DNA of 17,941 nt from AP-15 sp035570935 (GCA_035570935.1 DATMKU010000233.1:1-17941); one strand, 5' to 3'; numbered from the stretch's first letter, positions 7,552 to 15,605 are shown. The notes: a model not told the origin generated them from the sequence alone. Numbers and translations: made by a program.

Positions 7552-8529
7552 GTGACCGCTGAGACCGCGGGCGTCGCTCGAATAAGCCTGGCAAAAGGGC
7601 GGGCAGGCGCCATCGGCGATGTGGTGTTCCGTGCGCTGACCTTTCTGTTCGCGCTGCTCGTTCTTCTCATTCTCGGCGGCGTCATTGTCTCGCTGGTCGC
7701 TGGGGCCTGGCCGGCCTTGCGGACCTTCGGTTTCTTTTCCTTTGTCACGTCCTCGGTGTGGAACCCGGTCACGGAACAGTTCGGGGCGCTGGCTCCGATC
7801 TATGGGACCTTGGTTACCTCGGCCATCGCCATGCTGGTTGGCATCCCGGTCGCGTTCGGGGTAGCGGTGTTCATCACCGAGATCTGCCCGATCTGGCTAA
7901 AGCGGCCATTGGCGACGATGATCGAATTGCTGGCGGCGATCCCCAGCATCATCTACGGCATCTGGGGCCTCTTTGTCTTCGCCCCGTTTGTCCAACAATA
8001 CATCCAGCCGGCGATTATCGGCACATTTGGACAGATACCCGGCATTGGCATGCTGTTCGCCGGCCCGCCGCTCGGTATCGGCATTCTGACCGCCGGCTTT
8101 ATCCTGGCGATTATGGTGCTGCCGTTCATTTCGTCGATCATGCGCGACGTGTTCGAGACGGTGCCGCCGATGTTGAAGGAGAGCGCCTACGGCCTCGGCG
8201 CCACGCGCAGCGAAGTCGTCTGGCGCGTTGTTCTACCCTTTACCCGCATCGGGGTCCTTGGCGGCGTCATGCTCGGCCTTGGCCGCGCTCTCGGCGAGAC
8301 CATGGCGGTCACCTTTGTCATCGGCAATGCGCATCGCATCAGCGCTTCGATCCTGCAGCCGGGCACGACGATTTCAGCCTCGCTGGCGAACGAGTTCACC
8401 GAGGCCTTTGGCGACCTCTACCGGTCATCGCTGATCGCGTTGGGTTTCATCCTGTTCATCATCACCTTTATTGTGTTGGCGATCGCCAAGATGATGTTGT
8501 TGCGGCTGCAAAAGCAGGCGGGGAACTGA
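7552..8529 (+). CDS. pstC: Phosphate ABC transporter permease PstC
   Basis: This 325-residue inner-membrane permease forms the phosphate channel with PstA. The first helix (about 25-50, ALTFLFALLVLLILGGVIVS) is followed by the permease core starting near ALAPIYGTLVTSAIAML. Typical PstC landmarks are IELLAAIPSIIYGIWGLFVF, the EAA-type cytoplasmic loop KESAYGLGATRSEVVWRVV that contacts PstB, and LGLGRALGETMAVTFVIGN. I use the GTG at 7552 because GGAGG at 7541-7545 precedes it at proper spacing. An in-frame upstream start at 7459 would overlap the pstS end and adds residues unlike PstC. It is 4 bases from pstA. Confidence 0.95.
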   Translation: MTAETAGVARISLAKGRAGAIGDVVFRALTFLFALLVLLILGGVIVSLVAGAWPALRTFGFFSFVTSSVWNPVTEQFGALAPIYGTLVTSAIAMLVGIPVAFGVAVFITEICPIWLKRPLATMIELLAAIPSIIYGIWGLFVFAPFVQQYIQPAIIGTFGQIPGIGMLFAGPPLGIGILTAGFILAIMVLPFISSIMRDVFETVPPMLKESAYGLGATRSEVVWRVVLPFTRIGVLGGVMLGLGRALGETMAVTFVIGNAHRISASILQPGTTISASLANEFTEAFGDLYRSSLIALGFILFIITFIVLAIAKMMLLRLQKQAGN

Positions 8530-8533
8530 GCCG

Positions 8534-9376
8534 ATGACGCCTTACGCTCGGCGTCGCCTCGTCAATGCGGTGGTGATGGCGCTGTCGGTCGCCGCGACCG
8601 GCTTCGGCCTCTTGTGGCTCGCGCTGGTCTTGTGGACCCTGGTGGTCGAAGGCATCTCGGCGATAACCCCGGCGCTGTTCAGCCAGATGACGCCGCCGCC
8701 CGGCAACAGCGGCGGCCTGATGAACGCGATTTTCGGCAGCATCGCAATGACCTTGATCGCGACCTTGATCGGTACGCCGACCGGGATCCTCGCCGGCACC
8801 TTTCTCGCCGAATACAGCCGTGGCGGCCGCTTTGGCGAGGCCGTGCGCTTTATCAACGACATTCTATTGAGCGCGCCGTCGATCATTGTCGGATTGTTCG
8901 TCTACGAGATCATGGTCGTGCCAATGGGCCATTTTTCGGCCTGGGCGGGTGCAGTCGCGTTGGCGATCATCGTCATTCCGGTCGTGGTGCGGACGACCGA
9001 GGACATGCTGAACCTGGTGCCGAACGCGCTGCGCGAGGCGGCGTCGGCGCTCGGTGCGCCGAAATGGAAGGTGATCGTCACGGTCTCCTACCGGGCGGCG
9101 ATCCAGGGGATGCTGACCGGGGTCATGCTCGCGGTTGCGCGCATCGCCGGCGAAACCGCGCCGCTGTTGTTTACCGCACTCAACAATCAGTTTTGGAGCA
9201 GCAATTTGAATGCCCCGATGGCCAACCTGCCGGTCGTCATTTTTCAGTTTGCGATGAGCCCGTACGCCGATTGGCAGCTGCTGGCCTGGGGCGGGGCATT
9301 GCTGATCACGGTCACCGTCCTTTTCCTCAACATCGGCGCGCGGCTGCTCGCCTCGTGGAGTACGTTCAAGCCATGA
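8534..9376 (+). CDS. pstA: Phosphate ABC transporter permease PstA
   Basis: This 280-residue permease is the partner of PstC. It has an N-terminal helix at about residues 10-35, then the conserved core: NAIFGSIAMTLIATLIGTPTG, the FLAEYSR segment, the ILLSAPSIIVGLFVYEI helix and the EAA-like loop REAASALGAPKWKVI that docks on PstB. The C-terminal stretch RIAGETAPLLFTALNNQFW is highly characteristic of PstA. The length is usual for the family. The ATG follows the pstC stop after 4 bases, and the TGA stop overlaps the pstB ATG (ATGA at 9373-9376). Both junctions suggest translational coupling within one pst mRNA. Confidence 0.95.
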   Translation: MTPYARRRLVNAVVMALSVAATGFGLLWLALVLWTLVVEGISAITPALFSQMTPPPGNSGGLMNAIFGSIAMTLIATLIGTPTGILAGTFLAEYSRGGRFGEAVRFINDILLSAPSIIVGLFVYEIMVVPMGHFSAWAGAVALAIIVIPVVVRTTEDMLNLVPNALREAASALGAPKWKVIVTVSYRAAIQGMLTGVMLAVARIAGETAPLLFTALNNQFWSSNLNAPMANLPVVIFQFAMSPYADWQLLAWGGALLITVTVLFLNIGARLLASWSTFKP

Positions 9377-10200
9377 GCCCCGCTGCGATGGTCGCGACGC
9401 AATCGATGCCGCCCATACCGAATCGCTCGACCAGCGCGGCCGGTTTGCGCCAAAAGGTGCAGATGCACGACGTCAACTTTTATTACGGTGCCGCCCATGC
9501 GCTGAAATACATCAACCTGACGCTGCACGACAAGAGCGTCACCGCGTTTATCGGCCCGTCGGGTTGCGGCAAGTCGACCTTGCTGCGGGTCCTGAACCGC
9601 ATCTACGAACTCTATCCCGGCCAGCGGGCGACCGGGGAGGTGCTGGTCGACGGCGAGAACATTCTGTCGCCAGGCCTCGACCTCAATTTGCTGCGCGCCA
9701 AGATCGGCATGGTGTTTCAAAAGCCGACGCCGTTTCCGATGTCGATCCGCGACAATATCGCTTTCGGCATACGTCTTTACGAAAGGCTGCCGCAATCCGA
9801 ACTCGACGACCGCATCGAATCGGCTTTGCATCGAGCCGCGCTGTGGGACGAGGTCAAGGACAAGCTGAAGCAAAGCGGTCTCAGCCTGTCGGGTGGCCAA
9901 CAGCAGCGGCTGTGCATCGCCCGGGCGATCGCGGTCAAACCGGAAATCCTGCTGCTCGACGAACCCGCCTCGGCGCTCGACCCGATCTCGACCCAGCGCA
10001 TCGAGGAACTGATCGACGAGTTGAAACCCGACTACTGCATCGCCATCGTCACCCACAACATGCAGCAGGCGGCGCGCTGCTCCAACTTCACCGCATTCAT
10101 GTATCTCGGCGAACTGATCGAGTTCGACGAAACCGAAACCATCTTTACCCACCCAAAAGAACGGCGGACCGAAGATTACATCACCGGGCGCTTTGGCTGA
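9373..10200 (+). CDS. pstB: Phosphate ABC transporter ATP-binding protein PstB
   Basis: This 275-residue cytoplasmic ATPase powers the PstCA channel. All ABC motifs are intact: Walker A GPSGCGKST at residues 61-69, Q-loop Gln116 in GMVFQKPTPFPMSI, signature LSGGQQQR at 172-179, Walker B LLLDEP at 193-198, and an H-loop in VTHNMQQAARC. KPTPFPMSI and the TGRFG C-terminus are specific to PstB among ABC proteins. An N-terminal tail of about 25 residues precedes the domain, as often seen. The start ATG overlaps the pstA stop by 4 bases. phoU begins 19 bp after its end. Confidence 0.97.
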   Translation: MSPAAMVATQSMPPIPNRSTSAAGLRQKVQMHDVNFYYGAAHALKYINLTLHDKSVTAFIGPSGCGKSTLLRVLNRIYELYPGQRATGEVLVDGENILSPGLDLNLLRAKIGMVFQKPTPFPMSIRDNIAFGIRLYERLPQSELDDRIESALHRAALWDEVKDKLKQSGLSLSGGQQQRLCIARAIAVKPEILLLDEPASALDPISTQRIEELIDELKPDYCIAIVTHNMQQAARCSNFTAFMYLGELIEFDETETIFTHPKERRTEDYITGRFG

Positions 10201-10219
10201 CCCGGGGAGGGTTTGGGCA

Positions 10220-10942
10220 ATGTCATCAGAGCATCTGGTCAAGGGTTACGACGAGGAGCTGCGCCGGCTCAACAATATCATCACCGAAATGGGCGGGCTC
10301 GCCGAAAGCCAGCTCGCCGCTGCGATCGAGGCGGTGGTCGAGCGCGACAGCGATCTTGCCGGCAGCGTCGTCGAAGGCGACGCCAAGGTCGACCAGCTAC
10401 AGCGCGATCTCGACAATCTGGCATTGCGGCTGCTGGCGTTGCGCCAGCCAGTCGCGCGCGATCTGCGCGAGATCTTTGCGGCGATCAAGATCGCCAGCGA
10501 TCTCGAACGCATGTGCGACTACGCCGCCAATGTCGCCAAGCGTTCGATCGTGCTCGATCAGTGGCCGCCGGTACAGCCGATCCATGCCCTGCCGCGCATG
10601 GCGCGCCTGGCGGAGGTGCTGGTCAAGGAGGTGATCGATGCCTATGTCGCCCGCGACGCCGACAAGGCCTATACGGTGTGGATGCGCGACGAAGAGCTCG
10701 ATGAAATGTATGCGAGCCTGTTCCGCGAGCTGTTGACCTACATGATGGAGGATCCGCGCAACATTGGCCCTTCGACCCATCTCCTGTTCATGGCCAAGAA
10801 CATCGAGCGGATCGGCGACCACGCTACCAACATCGCCGAGGACCTCTATTACCTGGTGCACGGCACGCCGTTGACGCAAAAGCGGCCAAAGGGCGACAAT
10901 TCGAGCTTCGAGGTGGTCAATCCCGGGCGGACCGGCGCGTGA
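10220..10942 (+). CDS. phoU: Phosphate signalling protein PhoU
   Basis: This 240-residue all-helical cytoplasmic protein restrains PhoR autokinase activity when phosphate is sufficient and modulates Pst transport. Two PhoU repeats are evident, each with the metal-cluster motif: DLERMCDYAANVAK (residues 94-107) and NIERIGDHATNIAED (194-208). The length is normal for the family. I choose the ATG at 10220, which has GGGGAGG at 10204-10210; an upstream in-frame TTG at 10193 would overlap pstB and lacks support. The last bases overlap phoB: TGA lies inside GTGA at 10939-10942, so PhoU and PhoB are likely translationally coupled. Confidence 0.95.
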   Translation: MSSEHLVKGYDEELRRLNNIITEMGGLAESQLAAAIEAVVERDSDLAGSVVEGDAKVDQLQRDLDNLALRLLALRQPVARDLREIFAAIKIASDLERMCDYAANVAKRSIVLDQWPPVQPIHALPRMARLAEVLVKEVIDAYVARDADKAYTVWMRDEELDEMYASLFRELLTYMMEDPRNIGPSTHLLFMAKNIERIGDHATNIAEDLYYLVHGTPLTQKRPKGDNSSFEVVNPGRTGA

Positions 10943-11634
10943 GCAAGCCGCTCGTCTTGATTGTCGAGGACGAGGCGCCGCTCGTTACCCTGTTGCGCTA
11001 CAACCTCGAAAAAGAAGGCTTCGAGGTCAGCGAGGCGGGCGACGGCGAGGAGGCGCTGATGCGCATCGCCGAGCACAAGCCCGATATCGTACTGCTCGAC
11101 TGGATGCTACCGCTCGTTTCGGGGATCGAGGTCTGCCGCCAGATCCGCCGCTCGCCGCAAACCCGCGCCCTGCCGGTCGTCATGCTGACCGCGCGCGGCG
11201 AAGAGGCCGACCGGGTGCGCGGGCTCGACAGCGGCGCCGATGACTATATACCCAAGCCGTTCAGCCTGCGCGAACTCGCCGCTCGGCTGCGCGCGGTGAT
11301 GCGCCGCGCCCAGCCGACCGCCGCCGACGAGACATTGCAGTTTGGCGAGGTCACGATGGATCTCGCCGCCCACCGCGTCTCGCGCTCGGACAAACCGATC
11401 CATCTGGGCCCGACCGAATTTCGCCTGCTGCGCCATTTGATGCAGCATCCGGGCCGAGTGTTCTCGCGCGAGCAGCTGTTGGACGCGGTCTGGGGCCACG
11501 ACGTCTATGTCGAGGCGCGCACCGTCGACGTGCATATCCGCCGCCTGCGCAAGGCGCTCAACGCCGATGGCGGCGCCGACCTCGTGCGCACGGTCCGCTC
11601 GGCGGGCTACGCGCTTGATCTCGCGGCCCGTTAG
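10939..11634 (+). CDS. phoB: Phosphate-regulon response regulator PhoB
   Basis: This 231-residue OmpR-type response regulator is phosphorylated by PhoR and binds Pho boxes. The receiver domain (1-120) has the acidic pair Glu10/Asp11, phospho-acceptor Asp54 in VLLDWMLP, Thr84 and Lys106 in IPKPF. The winged-helix DNA-binding domain (about 132-231) ends in the recognition and wing region EARTVDVHIRRLRKALN. WMLP and SGADDYIPKPFS are typical of PhoB. The start codon is GTG, overlapping the phoU stop. Unlike E. coli, phoB is last in the pst operon while phoR sits upstream of it, an arrangement common in alphaproteobacteria. Its TAG stop overlaps the stop of the convergent small membrane-protein gene. 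Confidence 0.95.
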   Translation: MSKPLVLIVEDEAPLVTLLRYNLEKEGFEVSEAGDGEEALMRIAEHKPDIVLLDWMLPLVSGIEVCRQIRRSPQTRALPVVMLTARGEEADRVRGLDSGADDYIPKPFSLRELAARLRAVMRRAQPTAADETLQFGEVTMDLAAHRVSRSDKPIHLGPTEFRLLRHLMQHPGRVFSREQLLDAVWGHDVYVEARTVDVHIRRLRKALNADGGADLVRTVRSAGYALDLAAR

Positions 11635-11858
11635 TTGGGCGCCGCGCCGATCGCAGGCGCCGACATCGCGGGGCTGAGACTGCCTCGGTGAACCGCCAGA
11701 CTCCCGGTATCGAGGAGCGAGATCAAGCAGGAGAGATCGAGAATGGCGAGGCCGATCGCGATCACCATCAATAACGGGTTGGGCCGGCCGGCCGCGCGGT
11801 CGAGGCGACGGAAAAGTTGCAGCATGACACCGGCGCCTTTCTTGGACCGGTAAAGCAT
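11631..11858 (-). CDS. Small single-helix membrane protein, function unknown
   Basis: This is a 75-codon frame directly downstream of the MFS gene on the same strand, with a 17-bp gap. A weak AGG sits 5 bases before the ATG at 11858; an internal ATG at 11825 is an alternative start giving 64 residues. A basic, Arg-rich N-terminus (LFRRLDRAAGRP) precedes one hydrophobic helix at about residues 28-50 (NPLLMVIAIGLAILDLSCLI), then a short Ser/Ala/Pro tail. This predicts an N-in, single-pass inner-membrane protein. I do not recognise a named family. Its proximity suggests cotranscription with the transporter, possibly as an accessory subunit, but that is inference. Its TAA (11631-11633) overlaps the phoB stop on the other strand. 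Confidence 0.5.
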   Translation of the reverse strand: MLYRSKKGAGVMLQLFRRLDRAAGRPNPLLMVIAIGLAILDLSCLISLLDTGSLAVHRGSLSPAMSAPAIGAAPN

Positions 11859-11875
11859 CCCAACCTGGACGCTGA

Positions 11876-13282
11876 TCAGGCCAGCTCCGGAAGCGCTTCG
11901 GTAAAGGTTTCGAGGTTGCCGACGGTCTCTCGGCCCAGCGCGAACGGAATGCAGGCGCCGATCAGGACCATGACGATCATCGTGCCAAAAAAGATCGTTG
12001 GCGACGCGGTATGCGAGACCATCACAAACGGAGCGATCACCCCGGCAAAGATCCGTCCGAACGATTCGCCGAAAAAGTGCCCGCGGCCGCGCAATGCGGT
12101 CGGGAACTGCTCGGACAGGTACATCCGCGCCGCCGGGAAGATGGACAGAGTGGTGAACCCGGTGATCAACGCCCCGGCGCTGAACACGATGGTCGCGGCC
12201 GAGCCGGCGCGATGTGCCATCACCATCAGCAGCAGACCGGGTATCGACAGCAGGAATGCACCGGTGATCGTCCATCGCCGGCCGATGATTTCCATGATGA
12301 AGCCATTGAAGAGCTTGCCGGGGATGCTCGCCGCGAACACCAGCGAGCTCAATCCGAAGCTCAAGGCGACGGCCGCACCCTGACTGACCAGTGCTTTCGG
12401 CAGCAGGATCGCGATCAGATAGTAGACGGTGCCGGCGCAGATCCCGCACAGAATGCCGGTCGCGGTCCAGCGGAACTGACCCGGGGCGAACAACTTCCAG
12501 AAGGACGGCAGCCGCTCTCGCGCCCTTTCCGGGCCGGTCCCGAGGTCGGCGACGGTCATCGGCGGCACCCGGCCGCCGCAGCGCCTGATGATCAGGTTCA
12601 CGTTGTCGACAGCGTCCTGGGCCCGGCCCCGGCGCAGCAGCCAGCGCGGGCTTTCCGGGATCAGGAAATAGATCAGCATCGGGGCAATAAATAGGGTGAC
12701 GCCGCCCGGCAACCCGACCAGCTGGAAGCCCCGCGGGTGATCGGCCAGGACGAACCCGACAAACGGCAACAGCGTGAATGCCATCGCCAGCATGGTTTCG
12801 TAAATCGCGGCATAAGTGCGCCGATGCTGCGCCGGCATCAGCTCGGCGGCGATCGGAAACGGCGCCGAGATCGTAAAGCCGAGAAAGAACCCGGTGATCA
12901 GGCGCAGGATAAACAACTGTTCGAAACTGTGCGCCAGCAGGATCAAGAGGGTGCACAACGTGCTGACGATCACGCCGATCTGCATCACCGCCACGCGGCT
13001 GACCCGGTCGGACATCGCCGCCGCCGCGAAGCCGCCGATGACGACGAGGAAAGTGGGCCAGGTGGCGAGCGCGCGAATATCGTCGGCGCTCATATGCAGC
13101 GGCGCCCTGGCGAGCACCAGCAGCGAGCCCGTCAGCGCCAGGTCATAACCCTCGATAAAGCCGACAAACCCGAGCACCAGGATGATAACCACATGATAGG
13201 CGCTGAACGGGACGCTGTCGAGCTTGCGCCCGAGCACGTGGCTGGCGGGGATCGCCCTGATGCCGATCGGGTTGGCGGTCAT
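11876..13282 (-). CDS. MFS transporter (metabolite:H+ symporter / sugar-porter type)
   Basis: This 468-residue, 12-helix major facilitator protein carries several family signatures. FIEGYDLAL (42-50) in helix 1 resembles aromatic-acid and metabolite symporters. The loop 2-3 motif is in GGFAAAAMSDRVSR (83-96). ELMPAQHRR (147-155) follows helix 4, and PESPRWLLRR (209-218) is the sugar-porter-type sequence after helix 6. A related FPTALRGRG motif occurs in the second half. A small organic acid or sugar is the likely substrate, but it cannot be fixed from sequence. I place the start at ATG 13282 because GGGAGG lies about 8 bases upstream. The open frame continues to 13882, but that part is antisense to the TDT gene and is discarded. 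The upstream region is shared with the divergent TDT transporter and contains an FNR-type palindrome. Confidence 0.88.
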   Translation of the reverse strand: MTANPIGIRAIPASHVLGRKLDSVPFSAYHVVIILVLGFVGFIEGYDLALTGSLLVLARAPLHMSADDIRALATWPTFLVVIGGFAAAAMSDRVSRVAVMQIGVIVSTLCTLLILLAHSFEQLFILRLITGFFLGFTISAPFPIAAELMPAQHRRTYAAIYETMLAMAFTLLPFVGFVLADHPRGFQLVGLPGGVTLFIAPMLIYFLIPESPRWLLRRGRAQDAVDNVNLIIRRCGGRVPPMTVADLGTGPERARERLPSFWKLFAPGQFRWTATGILCGICAGTVYYLIAILLPKALVSQGAAVALSFGLSSLVFAASIPGKLFNGFIMEIIGRRWTITGAFLLSIPGLLLMVMAHRAGSAATIVFSAGALITGFTTLSIFPAARMYLSEQFPTALRGRGHFFGESFGRIFAGVIAPFVMVSHTASPTIFFGTMIVMVLIGACIPFALGRETVGNLETFTEALPELA

Positions 13283-13422
13283 CGCGTTTCCTCCCTTTGC
13301 ACCCGGCCGCTGGCCTTGTGACCCAACCGCTTTCCCAGGCTTATCGCTCCGGTGCGGTCGGCCGCGGCGCCGATGCTGTGCCGTGTCGCAGGCGGGCATA
13401 ATCCCGCATCGAGACGGCTGTC

Positions 13423-13451
13423 CTTGATCTGGGTTATTGACCCAGATCAAG
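13423..13451 (+). promoter_or_regulatory. FNR/FixK-type operator inside a perfect 12-bp inverted repeat
   Basis: CTTGATCTGGGT (13423-13434) and ACCCAGATCAAG (13440-13451) are perfect inverted repeats separated by TATTG. The right part gives TTGACCCAGATCAA (13437-13450), matching the TTGAC/T-N4-A/GTCAA site of FNR/FixK/ANR regulators. The left part, TTGATCTGGGTTAT, is a half-match on its side. The element lies in the 271-bp gap between the MFS and TDT genes, so it could control either or both. On the minus strand, GATTAT (13403-13398) is a plausible -10 for the MFS gene about 20 bp away. The rest of the gap shows no gene. Confidence 0.6.
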
Positions 13452-13553
13452 TTGGATGGCCGCTCGATAGGGTAAGCGGCAGGACGCCGCTGACCGAGCG
13501 GCCTCGCTCGCCGACACCGCGGTTTGCATCGACCTCTTCTCGACCGGACGGCA

Positions 13554-14606
13554 ATGCCAACTGGGCATTCCAACGACGCGCCCCAGCGTTCCGCGTTTTC
13601 CCGGCTCGCCGCCGCAATCCCGGGCGGCGGCTTCGCCTTTGTCATGGCGACCGGCATCGTTGCGATCGCCGCCGCATCGCAGAGCCTGCGCCCGATCGGC
13701 GCGGGCCTGTTCGCCATCAATGTGGTCGCCTTTGCGGGCCTGGTGCTGATGATGTTATTGCGGCTCATCCGCGATCGTCCCGCGCTGATCGCCGAATTGT
13801 CGCAACACCGAACAGCGGCGGGGTTTTTGACGATCGTCGCGGCCGCCGCCGTGCTCGGCGAGGAGTTCGTCGCGCAGGCCAAGGAGCTTTCGATCGGCGC
13901 CGGCCTGTGGCTTGGTGCTTGCGGCTTGTGGGTTGGGCTCGTCTATGCGTTCTTTGCCGTCCTCGCGACGAGGCCTCGGAAGCCGTCCCTCGCCGATGGG
14001 CTTGACGGCACTTGGCTCCTTGTCGCCGTCGCCACCGAGGCGTTGACGGTCCTCGGCACCGACGTCGCGCGCGGCTTTGCTCGGCCCGATATTGTCGTCT
14101 ATCTGAGCCTATGCTGGTTTTTGCTGGGTGGTTTCTTCTATTTGATCGTCATTGCGCTGATCCTATACCGCTGGCTGTTCGAGCCATTGCCGCCGGAAGC
14201 GCTGACGCCGCCGTACTGGATCAACATGGGGGCAATGGCGATCGCCACGCTCGCCGGGGCGCGGCTGGAGTCGATCGCCGGAACCAATCCGCTGCTGACG
14301 AGGCTGCTGCCGGGCGTCGCCTTGGCGACCATGCTGTGCTGGGCGGTGGCCACCTGGTGGATTCCGCTGCTGCTGCTGATGATGATCTGGCGGCATGCGG
14401 TGCGCGGCGTGCCGCTGTCCTATCGGTTCGAGTACTGGTCCATGGTATTTCCACTGGGCATGTACACGGCGGCGACCGCGGCCTTCGTCCACGTCAACGG
14501 TCTCGATTTCCTTCTTTGGCTTCCGCGCGGTTTCATATGGGTCGCCCTCGGCGCATGGGCGGCAAGCTTTGCCGGGATGGTCCGCGGCGCGATCGGACGC
14601 CGGTAA
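13554..14606 (+). CDS. TDT-family transporter (TehA/Mae1/SLAC1-like)
   Basis: This 350-residue protein has about ten hydrophobic helices and resembles the tellurite-resistance/dicarboxylate transporter family. The first helix, IPGGGFAFVMATGIVAIAA, and the later segments YWINMGAMAIATLAGARL and FEYWSMVFPLGMYTAATAA are typical, with the conserved GMYT-like motif. Known members include anion channels such as SLAC1 and TehA and the yeast malate permease Mae1. Dicarboxylate or anion export is possible; tellurite resistance is a family label, not evidence. I choose ATG 13554, with GGACGG just upstream, over an in-frame TTG at 13524. The gene follows the FNR-type palindrome by about 100 bp and converges with the Crp/Fnr-family gene 33 bp downstream. 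Confidence 0.85.
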   Translation: MPTGHSNDAPQRSAFSRLAAAIPGGGFAFVMATGIVAIAAASQSLRPIGAGLFAINVVAFAGLVLMMLLRLIRDRPALIAELSQHRTAAGFLTIVAAAAVLGEEFVAQAKELSIGAGLWLGACGLWVGLVYAFFAVLATRPRKPSLADGLDGTWLLVAVATEALTVLGTDVARGFARPDIVVYLSLCWFLLGGFFYLIVIALILYRWLFEPLPPEALTPPYWINMGAMAIATLAGARLESIAGTNPLLTRLLPGVALATMLCWAVATWWIPLLLLMMIWRHAVRGVPLSYRFEYWSMVFPLGMYTAATAAFVHVNGLDFLLWLPRGFIWVALGAWAASFAGMVRGAIGRR

Positions 14607-14611
14607 TTGAA

Positions 14612-14631
14612 CGACGCCGATCGCCGCGTCG
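14612..14631. terminator. Weak hairpin between convergent TDT and Crp/Fnr genes
   Basis: CGACGC (14612-14617) and GCGTCG (14626-14631) can form a 6-bp G/C stem around an 8-base loop. It lies in the 33-bp gap between two convergent stop codons. No U-run follows on either strand, so intrinsic termination would be weak or depend on Rho. Confidence 0.25.
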
Positions 14632-14639
14632 CACCGGGT

Positions 14640-15404
14640 TCACGCGCCGCCGAGCAAGCCCGGAATGCGGAAATGGCTCAGATAGGTCATTTCGAAATCC
14701 GCGAGCGCCGACAGGGCGTCGATGTCGTTGATCACCACCCGCTGGTCCTCGATCGTGAGGAGGCCGTCGTCGCGCAGCTGCCGCAACGTACGGTTGACGT
14801 GCGGAACGCTGAGGCCGAGCGCGTCGGCGATCAATTCCTGCGTCAGCGGCATTCGATACGATTTTTCGTCCGCCAGCCCGACAATCCGCAGCCTGGTCAA
14901 CAGCTCCAGCAAAAAATGGGCGACGCGTTCGAGCGCCGAGCGCCGCCCGATGTCGACCAGATGCTCGGCATAGATCGCCGCCTCGCAGGCAAACGACCAA
15001 AAGATTGTCGCCGCGAGCCGAGGGTAACGGTCAAAAAGCCCGATCAGGACCGCAAACGGGACGGGACAGATCACGACGTCGGTCAGCGCCGTTACCCCAT
15101 AGAGAGCATTTTCAAAAAAGCATCCGGGGAAGCCGACAAAATCGCCGGGCAGCAAAATGTTTAGTATCTGGCGGCGGCCATCACGCAGAATGCGATAACG
15201 GATCGCGCTGCCCTCCAGCAATGCGAACAATGTCTCGTAGCTGCGCCCTTCGGTCACGATGTCGCGATTGCGGCGCACGCGGCGGGTGGTTGTGTGAAGC
15301 GCGTCGAGAATCTCGATGTCGCCGGCTGAAAGCTCCCCGAACCAGGCGAGTTTGCGGGCGAGAGGCGTCGTCTGCCGCCCCTCCGCCGTTGGTGGCTGCG
15401 CCAT
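14640..15404 (-). CDS. Crp/Fnr-family transcription regulator without Fe-S cysteines
   Basis: This 254-residue protein has an N-terminal cyclic-nucleotide-binding-like beta-roll (about 20-130, including ILLPGDFVGF), a dimerisation helix, and a Crp-type helix-turn-helix at 187-210 (LTQELIADALGLSVPHVNR). The cysteines are only at 95, 113 and 140, so the N-terminal cysteine cluster of oxygen-sensing FNR is absent. The cAMP-contact signature of CRP is also not evident. In the recognition helix, SVPHVNR replaces the FNR pattern TVETISR: the Arg is kept, but the Glu and Ser positions differ, so its operator may not be the FNR consensus. This class is frequent in alphaproteobacteria with mostly uncharacterised roles. 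The ATG at 15404 follows GGGAGCGGGC. It converges on the TDT transporter, whose upstream palindrome it or a relative could bind; that is inference. Confidence 0.88.
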   Translation of the reverse strand: MAQPPTAEGRQTTPLARKLAWFGELSAGDIEILDALHTTTRRVRRNRDIVTEGRSYETLFALLEGSAIRYRILRDGRRQILNILLPGDFVGFPGCFFENALYGVTALTDVVICPVPFAVLIGLFDRYPRLAATIFWSFACEAAIYAEHLVDIGRRSALERVAHFLLELLTRLRIVGLADEKSYRMPLTQELIADALGLSVPHVNRTLRQLRDDGLLTIEDQRVVINDIDALSALADFEMTYLSHFRIPGLLGGA

Positions 15405-15436
15405 GCCCGCTCCCGATGACGGCCTTGTGAATCGTG

Positions 15437-15465
15437 AGGTTATGGCGGCGCACGAGACAAGTCAA
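15437..15465 (-). promoter_or_regulatory. Sigma70-type promoter of the Crp/Fnr-family gene
   Basis: On the minus strand, TTGACT (15465-15460) and TAACCT (15442-15437) are separated by exactly 17 bases. They match the -35 and -10 consensus at 5/6 and 4/6. Transcription would begin near 15430, about 25 bases before the ATG at 15404. No FNR-type site overlaps it. Confidence 0.55.
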
Positions 15466-15605
15466 ACGTGCTTCTGCGACGCTTGCGAAAGCTATAGCTT
15501 GTATTTATTCGTGTCCCCGCAGCCGCAATTCAATTCGATCGATGACGACTTGGATCAGGGGGGCCGATCGGGCGGTGGCGCGCGGATTGCGACGGTAGGC
15601 ACCCG

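Noticed and set aside
8614..9372. Upstream extension of the pstB frame through pstA
   Set aside because: The residues before the ATG at 9373 are an out-of-frame reading of pstA; the ATGA overlap gives the natural start.
13283..13882. Long minus-strand open frame extending the MFS gene by 200 codons upstream
   Set aside because: It is antisense to the TDT transporter, lacks membrane-protein character, and a good ribosome-binding site supports the start at 13282.
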